This document shows, piece by piece, positions 24,447 through 37,923 of a DNA stretch of 64,000 bases. Below the pieces are notes generated by a model that saw only the letters and a list, made by a program, of their open reading frames with translations, ran no database searches and had not been told where the DNA came from. The stretch is from Monosporascus cannonballus (taxonomy: Eukaryota; Ascomycota; Sordariomycetes; Xylariales). The stretch lies in assembly GCA_004154925.1 (NCBI GenBank), contig QJNS01000702.1:62001-126000 (forward strand), written 5' to 3'. The position numbers and the translations under genes were made by a program. Position 1 is the stretch's first letter, and the number at the start of each line of letters is the position of its first letter.

Positions 24447-25159
24447 ATAACCCTTTTTTTCTTAAGGTAATTATTCTTAATTGCATAAAAAGAAAAATAA
24501 AAAATATAAATATTTTTCCCGGATTCGAACCTTAATTAATTAATAACGTATTAGGTATCGCAAAACGTTATGGCGTTAATATGGCGTACGTACAATATAG
24601 CCGAAATAAAGCCGCGCTAATAGCCTGATAACGGGATGCCGTATAAAAAAAATGCATAACGCTAATTTCGGTACGGAAATAATAATATCGTCGTACGGGA
24701 TATTATTAGCCCGATTAGATTTTGCCGTATATTCGTTTTTACCGCTTTTGCGATATAAATATTAGGTTTCCCCTTAATTTTTATTCCTTATTTTTCCGTT
24801 ATTTTTACAATATCTTTTTTTTTCCTGTTTTATAATTTTTTTTCGTTACCGTAACGATATTTTCCCGGCCTTATATTATTTACGTAACGTCCATTTATGC
24901 GAAACGGTTTTATATAATTTATTTTAAATATACTTTTTTTAATTATAATCCCGATATTAAAAAAATACCCTTTTTCCGTTACCGTTTTACGTTAACCGTA
25001 ATAATAAAATATATATTATATATTAAATGCCGAAAAGTATATTAATTAATAAATTATATATATTATAATATTAATATTACGTTTACGAAATATTATTATT
25101 ATATTAATTTCTTAACGTATAAACGGGGGAAAACGTTTAAGGCGATTTCCTAAATTTAA
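24447..25159. other. Element B, region next to the 3' LTR, unassigned
   Basis: RIPed sequence with no motif I can place. I looked for the antisense zinc-cluster pattern seen in A, C, E and F and did not find it. A GGTTCGAATCC box (minus, 24531-24521) resembles a Pol III B box but has no tRNA around it. Confidence 0.5.
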
Positions 25160-25374
25160 ATGCTTTTTTTTATTAGGTGGATTTTTATTTCGACGTTAAC
25201 CGCGATAACGATAACAAGACGATTTTCGACAATAACGGCGATAAGACGTATACGTACCCTGACGGTTTTCGTCGGGAATTTTGCCGGGCGGTGCTCCGAC
25301 TTTGTATCGCTTTCAAAACGGCCGAAAAAATTTACCATATAACGTTCGGTACGACAGGCGCAAAAAAATTTTAA
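25160..25374 (+). other. GC-richer open patch in element B, unknown
   Basis: A patch with far fewer RIP changes than its surroundings. The plus strand is open in two frames and the minus strand in one. The most protein-like reading (25177-25374) has DVNRDNDNKTIFDNNGDK followed by a YPDGFRREF stretch and ends at a TAA. It would be antisense to B's pol. It may be a better-kept remnant of a captured or element gene. I do not recognise it. Confidence 0.3.
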
Positions 25375-28260
25375 TATTATTCCTTAATTATAATTACGTT
25401 TTAAATATTGCATATAAAAAAACAAAATCGATTATTTCGCAAAAATCGCCGTCCGGTAAATCTTAATATAAATTTATAATTTTTATTTTGCGGATAACGC
25501 CATAATTACACCGAAGTATATATTCCGTAATAACGCGATATTAATTTTGCAAAAATAAGATAATATTTAAATTATAATTTAAAAAAAATAATTAAATATT
25601 ATTTAATTATTAATAACAAAAAATAATAATATGGATATTAATTAAATATATTACTTATAATAAAATATATATTATTATTTTTATAATTTTAAGTTTTAAT
25701 TAAATAGACGTTAATATTACGATATTTTTTTTACGTTTTAATAATTTTTATTTATTACATTATTGTCGTAACGTTATATTTCATTTTAAAATTAAATTAT
25801 TTTATATTACGTAATTATTATAATAACGTATTATTATTTAATTACCGGTTTTATATAATTTAATTATTTATAGCATTAAAAAATTAATATTTGATTTTGT
25901 TATTTTTAATATAATATAAATTTTATTATAATGTTATTATGGCGTTAATTTAATAAAATATATTTTTACGTACGTTTTATATTATCCCCTATTATTATTT
26001 TAATACTATTTGGTATTAATCGGGTAACCCAAATTTATTAAAATAATTTTTATAAAATTTAATTATATTAAAATCGTATTTTTTAAAATATATAATTAAT
26101 TTCTAAATAAGGCGATATAATTACGGTTATTTAATCTTATATTCAAAGCCGTATTTAATATTTTGAAAATTTAAAATTTTTTATATCGTTTATATTTATA
26201 ATATTAATGCTTTTAGCCCGAATATTTTATTTCTTATTTATTATTTTTTATTTTAAAAATTTAATTTATAACGTTAAATTAAAAAAATATAAAAAATTAA
26301 GAATAACTTATATTATATTAATAGCTTTATGGTTACGGTACGAAAATATACCTTAATAATAACGAAAGAATTTATTTATTTATCGTTAAATTTAGTATTA
26401 AGCCGTTTTAATTTTATATAACGTATATTAACTTAAATTTATTTTTTTTACGAACGTACTAGCGTTATAAGAATATTAATTAATTTATTTTACGTGTTAA
26501 TTTTGCATTTTTATTATTAATACTTTAATATTTTTTAAAATTCATTTTAATTTATTCGTATAATTTATCGCTTTGGTATATTTTTTCATTATCTAAACAT
26601 TTTAGGAATTTCGAAAGGTTATTACGGTTCCGTACTTATAATAAGGTAAAAACCATAATTAATAAAAAACGGCAAAACGTTAATAATTTTAAATACGTAA
26701 ATTTTATTAATAAATTCGGTTAAAGAAAATTAAATTATTTATTTATTTTTATAAAATAAAAAATAATTTTATAAACTTTATTTTATTGCCGTCTTAATAA
26801 TTTCCGTTTAATTATTGGTTTAAAAGTAATAAATTATTAAAACGTAAAATATAATATTTAAATATTAATTTAACCTTTTCTAAAAAGTTCAGATAAATTA
26901 TGTGCCATAATTCAATATAATTATAATTAAGATATTATATAAGTAATATATATTAGAAAAAAAAGCGTCGGCGAAAAAAATTACGCCTATATTCGTAACG
27001 GTAACGAAATAATAAATTTTCGTAAATTTATTAATTATTATAACAACGTATTTATAAATATATTCGAATTTCTTATAAAGGAGAAAAAAACCGACGTAAT
27101 TTACGAAAATATCATTTTATAAGCGGAACGGGATAGGTAAAAGGTTAAAAAAACTTATTGGCGAAATTTGAAACGTTTTAATACGGCGGCAAAAATAATA
27201 CCCTTATACGAACGTAATCATATTCCGTAATAAACGTAATTAATAATAAATTTGTTATAATAAATCGTATATTATAAAATATTTTAAATAATTCGTAAAT
27301 ATTATATTATAATTATGGTATAATATTTATAATTTTAAAACCTTATTAATTAATATAATTAATTTATTTTTAATATAAATATTTTTTTATATTACCTTTT
27401 AATTAATTTTTGTAATATTAAATGTTTTACAAATATTTAATTTAAATTATTTATAAATTAGCTTCGTAAACGTTACCAAAATATCGTTAATTAATATGAA
27501 CAACTTATAAATATTATCGATTAATATATTTATCGGCTTATTAATATTTATAACGTATACCTTAAAAAAGGCTTTTTATTATTCGGATACAAATATCGTT
27601 TAATATCGGTATGTTAATTTATCGTTAATCGTATTATAACGGTATATAAGTTAAATGCCGGGCTGGCGCAATAATACGTTTAGAACCATAAACCTTTTTA
27701 TTAATTTATAAATTATTTAAAACTGGAAATTATTAAAAAATTTAAATTAACGAATTTAACGTTAATTTAAAAGTTTTATAATAACGAAATATTATAAGTT
27801 TTTATTATTAATAATAATTTATACGGGTTTTTCGGCCTTTTATAACTTTGGGCGCCATTTTTCGAAAGTTTTAACGATAATTAATAATTTTTTGTTATAG
27901 ATTTCGTAATTATATTTTATTAAGTTATATTTTGTTAAAGAAAAAGTAATAAGCTGTATAATATTTAACGTATTATATTACGCAAATACCTTTCCCGATA
28001 TTTAATCGGAAATATTAATTTTTAGAATTATCCTATATTAAAGGTAATAATATAATAAAATTGGTACAGTAAAAAATATTTTTAAGGTATTAAAAAGTTT
28101 TTATGGCGTTTTCCGTTAAAAAATATATTTATTTTATTTTATTTATTAAAATAATTAAAAGTTTTGTAATTAAAGAAAAACCTTTTATAAATTGCCGGTA
28201 AAAATTTGTAAAACCAAAAGAATGTTATAATTTTTATAATGTTCCGAAAAATTCTTATTA
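25375..28260 (-). pseudogene. Element B, 3' part of pol (RNase H and integrase expected), unresolved
   Basis: By position this should hold RNase H and integrase on the minus strand, downstream of the RT at 28.3-28.7 kb. It is so mutated that I cannot read integrase motifs with confidence. No other gene is seen. Confidence 0.45.
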
Positions 28261-28740
28261 TTAAATAATTGTAATTTTTTCGGAATCCATAATAATATTA
28301 TTAACAGAAGTTATTAAGCTTAAATAACGTATTTTCGTTACGTTAAATTCGCATTTCCGGATATTAATCGCTAATTTCGCATTTATAAGGTAACGGATTA
28401 TTTCCCATATATAACTTTTATATTTTTTTTTATTTTTATTATAAATTAAAATGTTATTAAAATAAATTATTACGTATTTATTTAAAAGGTCGAACAATGT
28501 ATAATTAATATAATAGTAAAACGAATTCGGTATACTTGTTATATTAAAATTTATAATAAAGTATTCGAAAAACTTAAATCGGATTATAAAAATTATTTTT
28601 TATTTATCCTTAAAGGTGATATATAAATGATTAAAAACGGTAATAATATCGAATTTCGTATATATCTGCTCCGAATATAAAGTGTTTAAAATCTTTTGAA
28701 TTAAGGAAATAAAATAATAGTTTTTTACCGTAACGTTATT
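28261..28740 (-). pseudogene. Reverse transcriptase relic of element B
   Basis: Reading on the minus strand from about 28740: a segment KFDIITVFNHL (RT palm, first catalytic Asp), then RFKFFEYF, then the open part 28497-28261 with LFDLLNKYVIIYFNNILIYN. There the catalytic YLDD or YFDD has become YFNN by G to A changes. INIRKCEFNVTKIRYLSLI follows, the usual thumb segment. This is a clear Ty3/gypsy RT. Confidence 0.85.
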
Positions 28741-31102
28741 AAGGCCGCGGAAATTAACTTAAATTCGTATTTTATTTGCCGGCTTTTTTACGAACAAAAT
28801 AAAAACTGTTATTAAAGAATTATTAAGGCGGATAAAGCTTTTTTTTTAAATAATTATTAATATATTTTTGTACCGTTAATAATGCGTAAAAAAATATAAT
28901 ATTTATGCAATTATATAATAATATTTAACTTGGGAACAGTTTGATTTTATAATTACAAAATCGGTACGATAATAAGGAATCGGCGTTACGAAAAATAAAT
29001 ACCTTTGTTAAATTATAATATTTAAATAATAATTTTTTTAAAATTTCGGTTATTATTATTAATAATTTATTATTAAAATACTTTTATATATTTTTTTCAG
29101 TTACGCGGTATAATTAAGGCCTTTTAGTTATTTAATTATAAAAAGTACGTAATTTAAAAAAATGGTATCCGGATTAATATTATTATTTTAAATAAAATAT
29201 TACGTAAAACCGAAATAAACATTACTAACGTTATTTCGTTTATAAATAATAATTAGAAAAATAAAATAATAATTTCGCCTAATATATTCATAAAGGTAAA
29301 AAATCTGGTTAAGGATATAGAATTTATTATTACCTTTTTTATACGGCAAAACGTTAAGAAATTAATAATACGGAATAATTATATTATTATGGGTACGATA
29401 TTAAAGTAAGATAAAAAAGTTAAAAAACTAAAAGTTAATTCGGCCGAAAACAGGAAAATTAAAAATTCCGATACCATTTTGTTATTTATGCGTATTATCT
29501 TTATTATTTAATCGATAGACGGATTATACTTTTAAAACCAAAATAATCCGAAAATAACGTTAAGACCGTTTAAGGATTATCGGTAAAAAATAAGGTTTTC
29601 CGTAACGGAACTTCTATAAAATCGTATTATATAAGCCGTTATATTTAAACCGGTTATAATTTTATTTGTTAATTTAAATTAATAAAATTAAAAAATTAAA
29701 TAATAAAAATTATTATTTTAATATGCGAAATTATTATTAATAAATTTTACAAATAAATATTCGTAATTTATTATAAATGGGACCGATAATTTTATACCAT
29801 TATTAAATTATAAATAAAATAAATCGGAAAAAAATATATTAAAACTCATAAAACGTATATATAAATTTATTTTATTATTATTTTAATAACTTAATAAATG
29901 CTTTTAATCGTAATTTATTTTAAAATTTAAATATTTCTTTATTACGCCGTATTAATATTTAATTGAGGCATTATAAATATTACGTTAATTATTATAAATC
30001 GCGGACGCCGGTTAAGGCATATAAAAGAATAATATCCTTTTTTTGTAATATATATAAAGGTTTAATTTGCGCTGGCGTTATTTTTTTCGGTTAAAAGGAG
30101 GTAAGGCCCGGTAACTTTAGTTATTATTATATTTAATTACATAAGTTCGGGCCCGAAAAACGCCGGGGCGTTTGGCGAACGTTATAATATCGTTCCATTA
30201 ATTATTTAGCTTTTGGCCATACGTTTACGTAAAATCTAATTTATTATATTATTAAAAAGGTTTTTAAAAAGCCGTATTTACCTATAATTATTTTCGGAAA
30301 TAAAGTATTATATTTACGGGATAAAGATTTTTTAAAATACTTTATTGATATTTTATTATAATATAATAATATATAAGGTTAACGGTTACCGGCTTTAATA
30401 AATTAGGCGTATAAAATTATTAATAAAATCGGTATATATGATTAAACCTTATTTTAAGGCTTAAAAATCGTAATGAACCTAAGTTAATATATAAATAATA
30501 ATATAAATTTAAGTTAAAAATTAAAATATATTACTTATATCCCGCCATCTTTACGCTTATATTTTAAAATTCGTATATTATATAATTATAATATTAATTC
30601 TATTTCATATACGTAAATAAATATTACCTTAAAACAGTTAAATTATATATATAATACTGTTTCCGGCCGAAAAATATTTATTAATATATTTCTTTTAACG
30701 GATTATCGGATCCCAAACGTCGCCCTTAAATATAAATAATTTAAAATCGTAAATATAATAATTATTTGCTATTTCAAAAAAATATATCGTAAATTCGTTA
30801 AAAGTTTAATAATGCCGGATTATAAAATTATTTTAAATAAAATATTAATAAATAATAGTAATATACCCCTTATAACCGTAACTTATTATAACGACGGTTT
30901 TATAATAATTAAATGTTCCCGTAAATATATATTTTCAAAAATAAATTATTCCGTTTATTATAATAATTATTTTGCAATTACGAAATATTTACGAAATTAA
31001 TTTTATTTAGTTATGGTTTAATCCGTAATAATTAGGCGGTTATAAAATTGGCGGTTTTTATATAATAATTATTTTGCATTCGTAAATTATTCCCCAATTT
31101 AA
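28741..31102 (-). pseudogene. Element B, gag and protease region, unresolved
   Basis: This lies upstream of the RT in element sense and is RIPed. A better-kept stretch at about 29960-30180 is probably in gag, but I cannot fix a zinc knuckle. Short plus-strand frames here (for example 30812-31000) look like shadows. The TTTAA duplication of element C is at 31098-31102. Confidence 0.45.
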
Positions 31103-31533
31103 TGTTACGTTCAGAAGGGACTCCACTAAGCCCAAAGGAGGCCCAGGAAGTTGGAAACGTTCGGGATCTCCACTTTCTATTGGATAAACCTCGGGTTTCT
31201 GTTAATTTCCAGAGATATTAGGAGATTCGTGGACGATAAATACCATGGTTTCTCGAGATCCCTAGAGATTATAAAAAATATGAAAAATAAAAAAGATATA
31301 TAAGGTTTAGACTTTTTATATAAATAATTATTTACTTAATTTTTCGTTTCTTAATTATTAATTTAAGCTTTTAGCTCAAAGTAATTATATTATTTTCTGA
31401 TTAAGAAAAAAATATTTTAAAATTTCCTTATCGAATATATTAAATTATTTTTCGTTTTATTATTATTAATAAATTAAGAATTTTTTTAGATATTACTTAT
31501 ATTTTTAGGTAGATATATAATAGGTTCGTTATA
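31103..31533 (+). repeat. 5' LTR of chromovirus C (431 bp)
   Basis: It begins TGTTACGTTC and ends taggttcgttata (RIP form of ...TTACA). It aligns over its whole length with 37924-38354; both share cattcgggatctccac-like and tggtttctcgagatccctag-like blocks. Confidence 0.93.
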
Positions 31534-32950
31534 TTTTTATAATTTCTTAATTAATAACTGACAAATAATTTAAGGCTTAATTAGGTATAAATTTTTTTTG
31601 AACTTAATGCAAACAATAATATAGCACGATATTTAAAAAATAAAGAATATATTCGATTTCCGTTATTAATTAGTAAAGGATTAATAATAAAATTAAACGA
31701 TTTATTACTTATTAAAAAAGTTTTTTAATTAATAAATAATATAGCACCCCTTATTATTAGATTTTAAAAAGGCTTTTTTTCTTTTAATCCCAGTAATAGC
31801 CTTTATCCGCAAAGGAAATAATTAAGGTATAAAGAAATAAGATAAGTAAAAAGGAAAAAAAATATCCGGCTGGAAAACAAAAAAAAATATTAAAATGTTT
31901 AATTAAAAACAGAGAACTTATTATGGAAAAATAACTGGATTTTTTGGTCCAAAAAATTAAAAGCCTAAAAAAGGAAAATATTCGGTTTGCCAAAGAAAAA
32001 AAACCGGCTTTTTTATAATTTGGCTTTTTAAGGGGATAAAGTTAAGGGGCTAATTACCGACCACTTTCGTTAAATATAAAATAAGTACCAGAAAGAATTT
32101 CAAATTTATTATTATTTGGCATAAACCGGATATAAGAAGGAATTATTTTACCTTTTGGTTATTACGGAATATTAAATATTAAGTGCTATAAATTAATTTC
32201 CCCTAAGCCTTACGATAAATTAAAAAACCTTAATAAATTTTTGGTTTAAGCCAGATTTTATTTTAAGTTTTACGAAAGGTTTTTGATAAAGGATTATCAG
32301 AAAGTAATAACTATTCTTTAGTTATTAATCGGACGAATCCGGAAATAATTTAAGCCTATTTTAACGGATTATTTTAAAAAGTATTTAAAGGAATTTTCAG
32401 ATTTTATTAATTATATTTTTGGTAAATACGGTTATTTTAAAAAATAAATACGGGCCTTATTCGGAAATCCTAATAAACAATAATATATAATTAAATAATT
32501 TTATTTTTTTCGATAAATTAAGTTAATAGTTAAATATACGATCGAATTTAATTATTTAATAATTATTTTAAATTTACCAAAAAGTACGTTATTTTATTTT
32601 TATTACGACGGCCTAAAGTTTTAAATTAAGGACAAAATATATATGGAACCTAAAATAAAATTTTTTGCAAAATATATCGATAAAGTTATTATTGCCGATA
32701 GTCGTACCTTTAATCGGTACCTCGAAAAAAAAGGAACCGGCAAACGAAGTAACGATAAGGGCTTTAATAGCCGAATTAAGAAGGATAAAGGCAAACCTTA
32801 AAAAGAAACGAATTCTGTTTCGAAGGAACCTAAAAAAGATAAATCCAAAATAAAGTATTTTAATTATGGCAAAAAAGGATATTTCAAAAGCAAATGCCAT
32901 TTTCCCGCCAAAAAGAACTTTAAGAAAAAAGGAATTTTTTAACCCTAGAA
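31534..32950 (+). pseudogene. gag relic of chromovirus C with zinc knuckle
   Basis: At 32856-32897 the plus frame reads a nucleocapsid knuckle C-X2-C-X4-H-X4-C in which three of the four ligands have become Tyr (YFNYGKKGYFKSKC). The basic region around it is Lys-rich. Upstream gag is present but heavily broken. The minus-strand frames at 31.8-32.9 kb are shadows. Gag forms the particle that packages element RNA. Confidence 0.8.
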
Positions 32951-33839
32951 AAAAGTTAGAATAACCGAATAAAAAATTAATAATAATGCAAAAAAAAAGG
33001 AGAAAAAAATTAATTCGACTTTTTCCTAATTAAAATTTATTATTATTATAATTATTTAGATTCCGAACGATATTTTAAAATACGAAAATTATCCAGTTTG
33101 CCAGGATTTTAAGATTAAAGCCTATAAATATTATCCCGGATAAATAATTTCCAGGATAATTATAAAATTAAGATATTAATATTATTTTGATTTTTAAAAA
33201 TATAAAATATATATAAAAAATAATTAATTTCGACCAAATATTAATAACCATAAATAATTATTCCCAAAGTTTTATAAATTCCCAAAGTATATTATTTATA
33301 AAAAAATATTATCGGTAAACCCTTACGATTTATTATATTTTATTATTTATTATTAGGATAATTATTTTATTTATTTTAAAGCTAAAGAAAATAATAATTT
33401 TTGGCCCGGATAAAATAATAAAACTTTTATTAAACCAGATAATAAATGTCAATATATTAAAATTTTCCGATAGCCAAAATACCTTAAGTTTTATTATTTA
33501 TATCCCGAATTAAAACGAAATCAAAAAGTTATATCGTAAAAATACTTATATTATTCCCTAATATTTTGCATTTAATACGAATTCCTAAATATAGGAATAT
33601 TTTTTTCGGAAATATATTTTTTTGATTTTATAATTCGGAAAATACGGAATAAAAAAATAAATTAAAAAAAAAACTAGATTTTAAAACCCTAATATAAATA
33701 CGGCAAAAAAACATAATTCCGGTACAAAAATAATTAATATATTAAATATGTTATTAAAAAAATTCGCGAATAAAGGTTCGCTTAAATCGGAAATTAGGAA
33801 AAATTAAAAAATTATAAAGGTTTTCGAAGATAATGTATC

Positions 33840-36800
33840 GAAAAGCCTTAATCGATAAAACCTTATGCGAAATAACGAAAGGAACGCATAGCCAAATTAA
33901 GATCCCTTTTTAATATAAAAGTAAAGTACTTAAGGCCATAATTAATTCCGGAATAAAAAGTAATTTTATTTTTTCCGTAATAACGGAAAAATATCAAATT
34001 TCCTGGAAATATAAATTAAAGTTTTATAAGTTACGTACGATAAACGGTAATTTATTTATTTATGAAAACGAATAAATTTTTCGAAAAACGGAAAAATTCC
34101 CAATATAAAGTTAAGGATACCAAAAACGTATTTTATTAAATATCGTTAATATTTCCGGATACGATATTATTTTAAGAATACCTTAACTTTATTTTAATAA
34201 TTTACGGATTAATTAAAAAAAACGAATATTTTTTTAAAACGAAATATTAAATAAAAATAATTAAAAAATTTGTTATATTATTAAAGAGATACGGGTTCTT
34301 AATTAGATTTTTATGGTACCTCCGGAATATTAAAAATTTAAAAAATTATTTAAGGATAAAAAAAATTACGAACTACCGCCATACGGTTAATAGGACTATC
34401 GGATATTTATTAAAAAAAGGTATTATCCTAAGTTTTATAAGATTTACCATATAAACTTAAAAAAGTTAAAAACTTTATGGAAAAATATATAATTAAATTT
34501 AAAAAAATATATATTTAACCTTTTAACTCCTTTATTAAATATCTAGTCCTTATGGTACCAAAAACTAAAAATAACAAACAAAAAATTAATAAAAACGGAA
34601 ACCTTATTTACCGAAAAATAATTCATTATAAATAATTAAATAACATTATAATTAAAAACAGATATTTTTTAATTTTTATAAATATTTTAAAAAAAATATT
34701 AACAAAGCCAAATAATTTACGGCGCTTAATTTTTACAATAATTATTATTATATCAAAATGGCTAAAGGAAAAAATAGAAAATAGTATTTAGGATAATATA
34801 TGGATTTTACGAATATAAAATAATACCTATAAAATTTATTACCGCTCCTATTAATTTCCAAAACTTAATAATAATTACCTTCCGATAATTCTTAAACAAA
34901 TTCGTATATATCTATTTCGACAATATCCTCATTTATTCCGAAACCCTAAAGGAACATAAAAAATATATCGCTTAAGTATTTAAAATTCTGAACGAAATTA
35001 ATATTCGAATTAACCTTATTAAAAACATATAGCATACCTAGAAATTAAATTTTTTGGGATTTATTTTTATATTAGGATAAATTCAAATTTAATACTTTAA
35101 ATTAAAAATAATTAAAAACTAACCTATTTTTAATAAGGCGACCGTTATAAATATCCGATAGATCTTAAGATTTACGGGTTACGTACGCGGCCTAATTAAA
35201 GAATATAAAGATATAATTAGGCCTTTAACAAAATTTATTACCAAAAAATACGTTAAGAAAAAATTCGAACTTTTAAAAAAAGTAAAAAAAACGTTCCGGG
35301 AATTAAAAAAAGTAATTATTAACGGATTTATTATAAGGATGCCAAATTTAAATAAAACGAAATAGCTGAAAATAAATATTTTAAAATATATTTTGGGCGC
35401 AATTTTAGAATAATAAAAAGGTAACGGCAAATAATATCCAATAACATATTATTTTAAAATATTCCGAAATATAGAATTTAAATATTAAATTTACGATAAA
35501 AAGTTATTAATAATTATTAATGTTTTTAAAAAATAAAAACTTTTTTTTAATAAAATAAAAAAACCTTTCGATATTTATTTTAATTACAAAAATCTTACGT
35601 AATTTATAAAAACCTAAAAGCTAAATAAATAATATAAAGAATAATGGATTTTTTTATCCAGATTTAACTTTAAAATATATTATATTAAAAAAAAAATATT
35701 TAAGCGGATATTTTTAATCATAAAGGAAATTACGATTCCAAAATTCCCAAAAAGATATGTAAATATTATAATATAATAAGGATAAAATTATATATTTATA
35801 TAAAATAATAAAAAAACCAACTATCGAATTTTTAATACGGTTCCAAAATTTTTACGATATAAAAAAATAAAAGGAAATTTAATTGCTAAAAGGATAACTG
35901 AAAAATTAGCTATTATATTATAATAAAATTTATATTCCCAAAAATTAATAAAAATAATTTATAAAGGAATTTTATAAAAATTTATTATATAGATATTAAG
36001 GAATTTTTAAAATTACTTAACGGCTATAAAAAAAATATAATTGCCTTAAGTTACGTTTTATGGTTAAAATTATTATCAAAAATTGTAATATTTATAATAA
36101 GGCTAAGGTAATACGTTATAAGCCTTACGGGCTATTATAATTTACCGATATTCCGAATAAAATATGGAATACCATAATTTAAAACTTTATTATTAATTTA
36201 TTTTTATTTAAAAACCCAATTATTAAAATCGAATATAACGGAATATAAATAATTATTAATAGATTTATTAAATATGGGTATTTTTTACCTTTTAAAAGAA
36301 ATATAACGGCAAAATAATTAATTTATACCTTTATTAAATAATACCTTAATAAATATAAAATACTTAAACAAATTATTTCAAATCGAAATACGTTATTTAT
36401 TTTAAAATTTAATACCAGTTTTTTTAAATAAATTGGTATTAAACTTAAGTTTTCGATAACGTATTATCCCTAAACAAATAACTAAACCGAAAAATTAAAC
36501 TAAATTTTAAAATAATATTTGCGAAATTATGTTAATTATTAATAAAATAACTAAGTAAAACTTTTATTATTAATATAAATTATTTATAATATATTAATTA
36601 TCGAAAATATAGGCGTATCTTTTTATATAATTATATATGAACATAATATAAAAATAAAACAATTTAAATAATTATTTAATAAAGTATTAAAAATTATTAT
36701 AATTATTTTAAGAATAAAAATATTAACCATAAAAATTAAAACGATTTAAGTCCGTTTTTAAAATGAATTACGATTTTTTTAATAATAAATAACTTAATAT

Positions 36801-37294
36801 TATAATAAGAAAAAAATTAAGGGATTAATTTTAACGAAAGGAAATAAAATTTACCTATTACGCCAAAAATAAAACGTAATTTCGAACATTTTATAAATTA
36901 AAATAAAAACACTTAATAATATGTTTAATTTTAAAAAATTTAAATTATTCAAAATTAACAAAATTATTTCCAAAACTAATTATAAATTATTATTACTTAA
37001 AAACATAAAAATATACCTTATTTTCCATATTTTTTTATTTAAACCAATACCTAAAAATACCTTGTTAAAAACAAACTTGAAATTCGAAAAAAACTTTAAC
37101 GAATATAAAATTAAATAAATATTAGATTTTAAAATAATTAAAAGTAAAATCTAATACTTAATTAAATAGGAAAAATATTTATATAAAAAAATACGTAAAA
37201 ATTATTTAACTATTTAACAAATACGATAGATTTAATTAAAACGTTTTACCGTTAAAATCCTAACCAACCGTTTTTAATACGGCCAAGGTCGTAG
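33840..37294 (+). pseudogene. pol relic of chromovirus C, ending in a chromodomain
   Basis: Protease at about 33930-34200: IINSGIKSNFIF (DSG-type active site, Asp to Asn) and later a GYDIILRIP segment. RT at 34541-35010: SLVLMVPK, then YEYKVMPM-like, then YIYFDNILIYSETLKEHKKY (catalytic YxDD now YFDN). RNase H near 35460-35610: IYDKKLLIII and YFNYKNLT. Integrase at 36060-36640: RYKPYGLL, IIINRFIKYGYFLPFKRN, KQIISNRNTLF and an SITYYP segment. The stretch 36921-37118 is open and runs into the chromodomain (37085-37294; EYKIK...ILD, then KI.YLIK). The stop is TAG at 37292-37294. The layout is that of chromoviruses. Many stops: dead. Confidence 0.88.
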
Positions 37295-37738
37295 GCGATA
37301 ACGGTCCTTTATTTAAATTAACTTTTACGGCATTTTAATCGAAAAAAATAAATATTTTCATTAACTTATTTAACTTTAAAACAAATTATATTTATTTCTT
37401 TTTTTACGATTTTTTTCCGTATTTAATTTTTTTTATTTTTTTAATTTATCTATATTTTTAAACCCTTTTTAAATAAATGATACCTTTTTAAAATATAATT
37501 ATTCAAATTGATAATTTAACCGAATAATGTAATTAAATAATTTTTGGAATTATTAAACAATTAAACGTTTTTTTCGGTTTATCCGGAGTTTTTCGGCCCG
37601 GATATTTTTAAATAATAAAAGCGAAATATAATTTTTATCGCAAAATTAAATATTGGCTGCCAAATAATTCTAATAATTTTTTCGATTTTTTAATATTTTG
37701 TAAAAAAGTTTTTTTTTAAAATAACGCGTATACGGCAT
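37274..37738 (-). pseudogene. Antisense Zn2Cys6-like ORF of chromovirus C, RIP-killed
   Basis: It is on the strand opposite to gag-pol, 155 codons in one frame from ATG 37738 to the TAA at 37274. It starts MPYTRYFKKKLFYKI and keeps the spacing Y3-X2-Y6-X6-Y13-X8-Y22-X2-Y25-X7-C33. Five cysteines have become Tyr and the last is still Cys, followed by Asp, as in fungal zinc clusters. After it come a basic stretch (IRAEKLRINRKKRL) and a segment with spaced Leu/Ile and Arg/Lys (KLFNYIIRLNYQF, later KGFKNIDKL). All internal stops are explained by Gln, Arg or Trp codons under RIP. It starts 185 bp from the 3' LTR and overlaps the pol stop by 21 bp tail-to-tail. See findings. Confidence 0.72.
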
Positions 37739-37907
37739 AATTTCGAAACCAAATTGAAAAATCGACTTAATTAATTCGTAACGATTTTTAGTAAAAAATT
37801 TAATACGTTTTCGAAATTTATCCGATATAATTAAATATAATGTTATAACGCAAAAAAGGAAAAGAAGTTAAGGATTTACTTTTTTTATTTTTGGGGATAA
37901 AGATCTT

Positions 37908-37920
37908 GGAAAAAAGGGAA
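37908..37920 (+). other. Polypurine tract of chromovirus C
   Basis: The purine run ggaaaaaagggaa lies just before the 3' LTR start at 37924. In LTR elements this tract primes plus-strand DNA synthesis, and its position confirms the plus orientation. Confidence 0.7.
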
Positions 37921-37923
37921 TAA

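Noticed and set aside
24521..24531. GGTTCGAATCC (minus strand), a Pol III B-box or tRNA T-arm match
   Set aside because: The flanks do not form a T-stem, and no D-arm or acceptor stem can be placed at tRNA distance; it is probably chance.
35179..35430. Minus-strand frame of 83 codons in element C
   Set aside because: The plus strand here is the RT to RNase H part of pol; the minus reading is a Phe/Ile-rich shadow.
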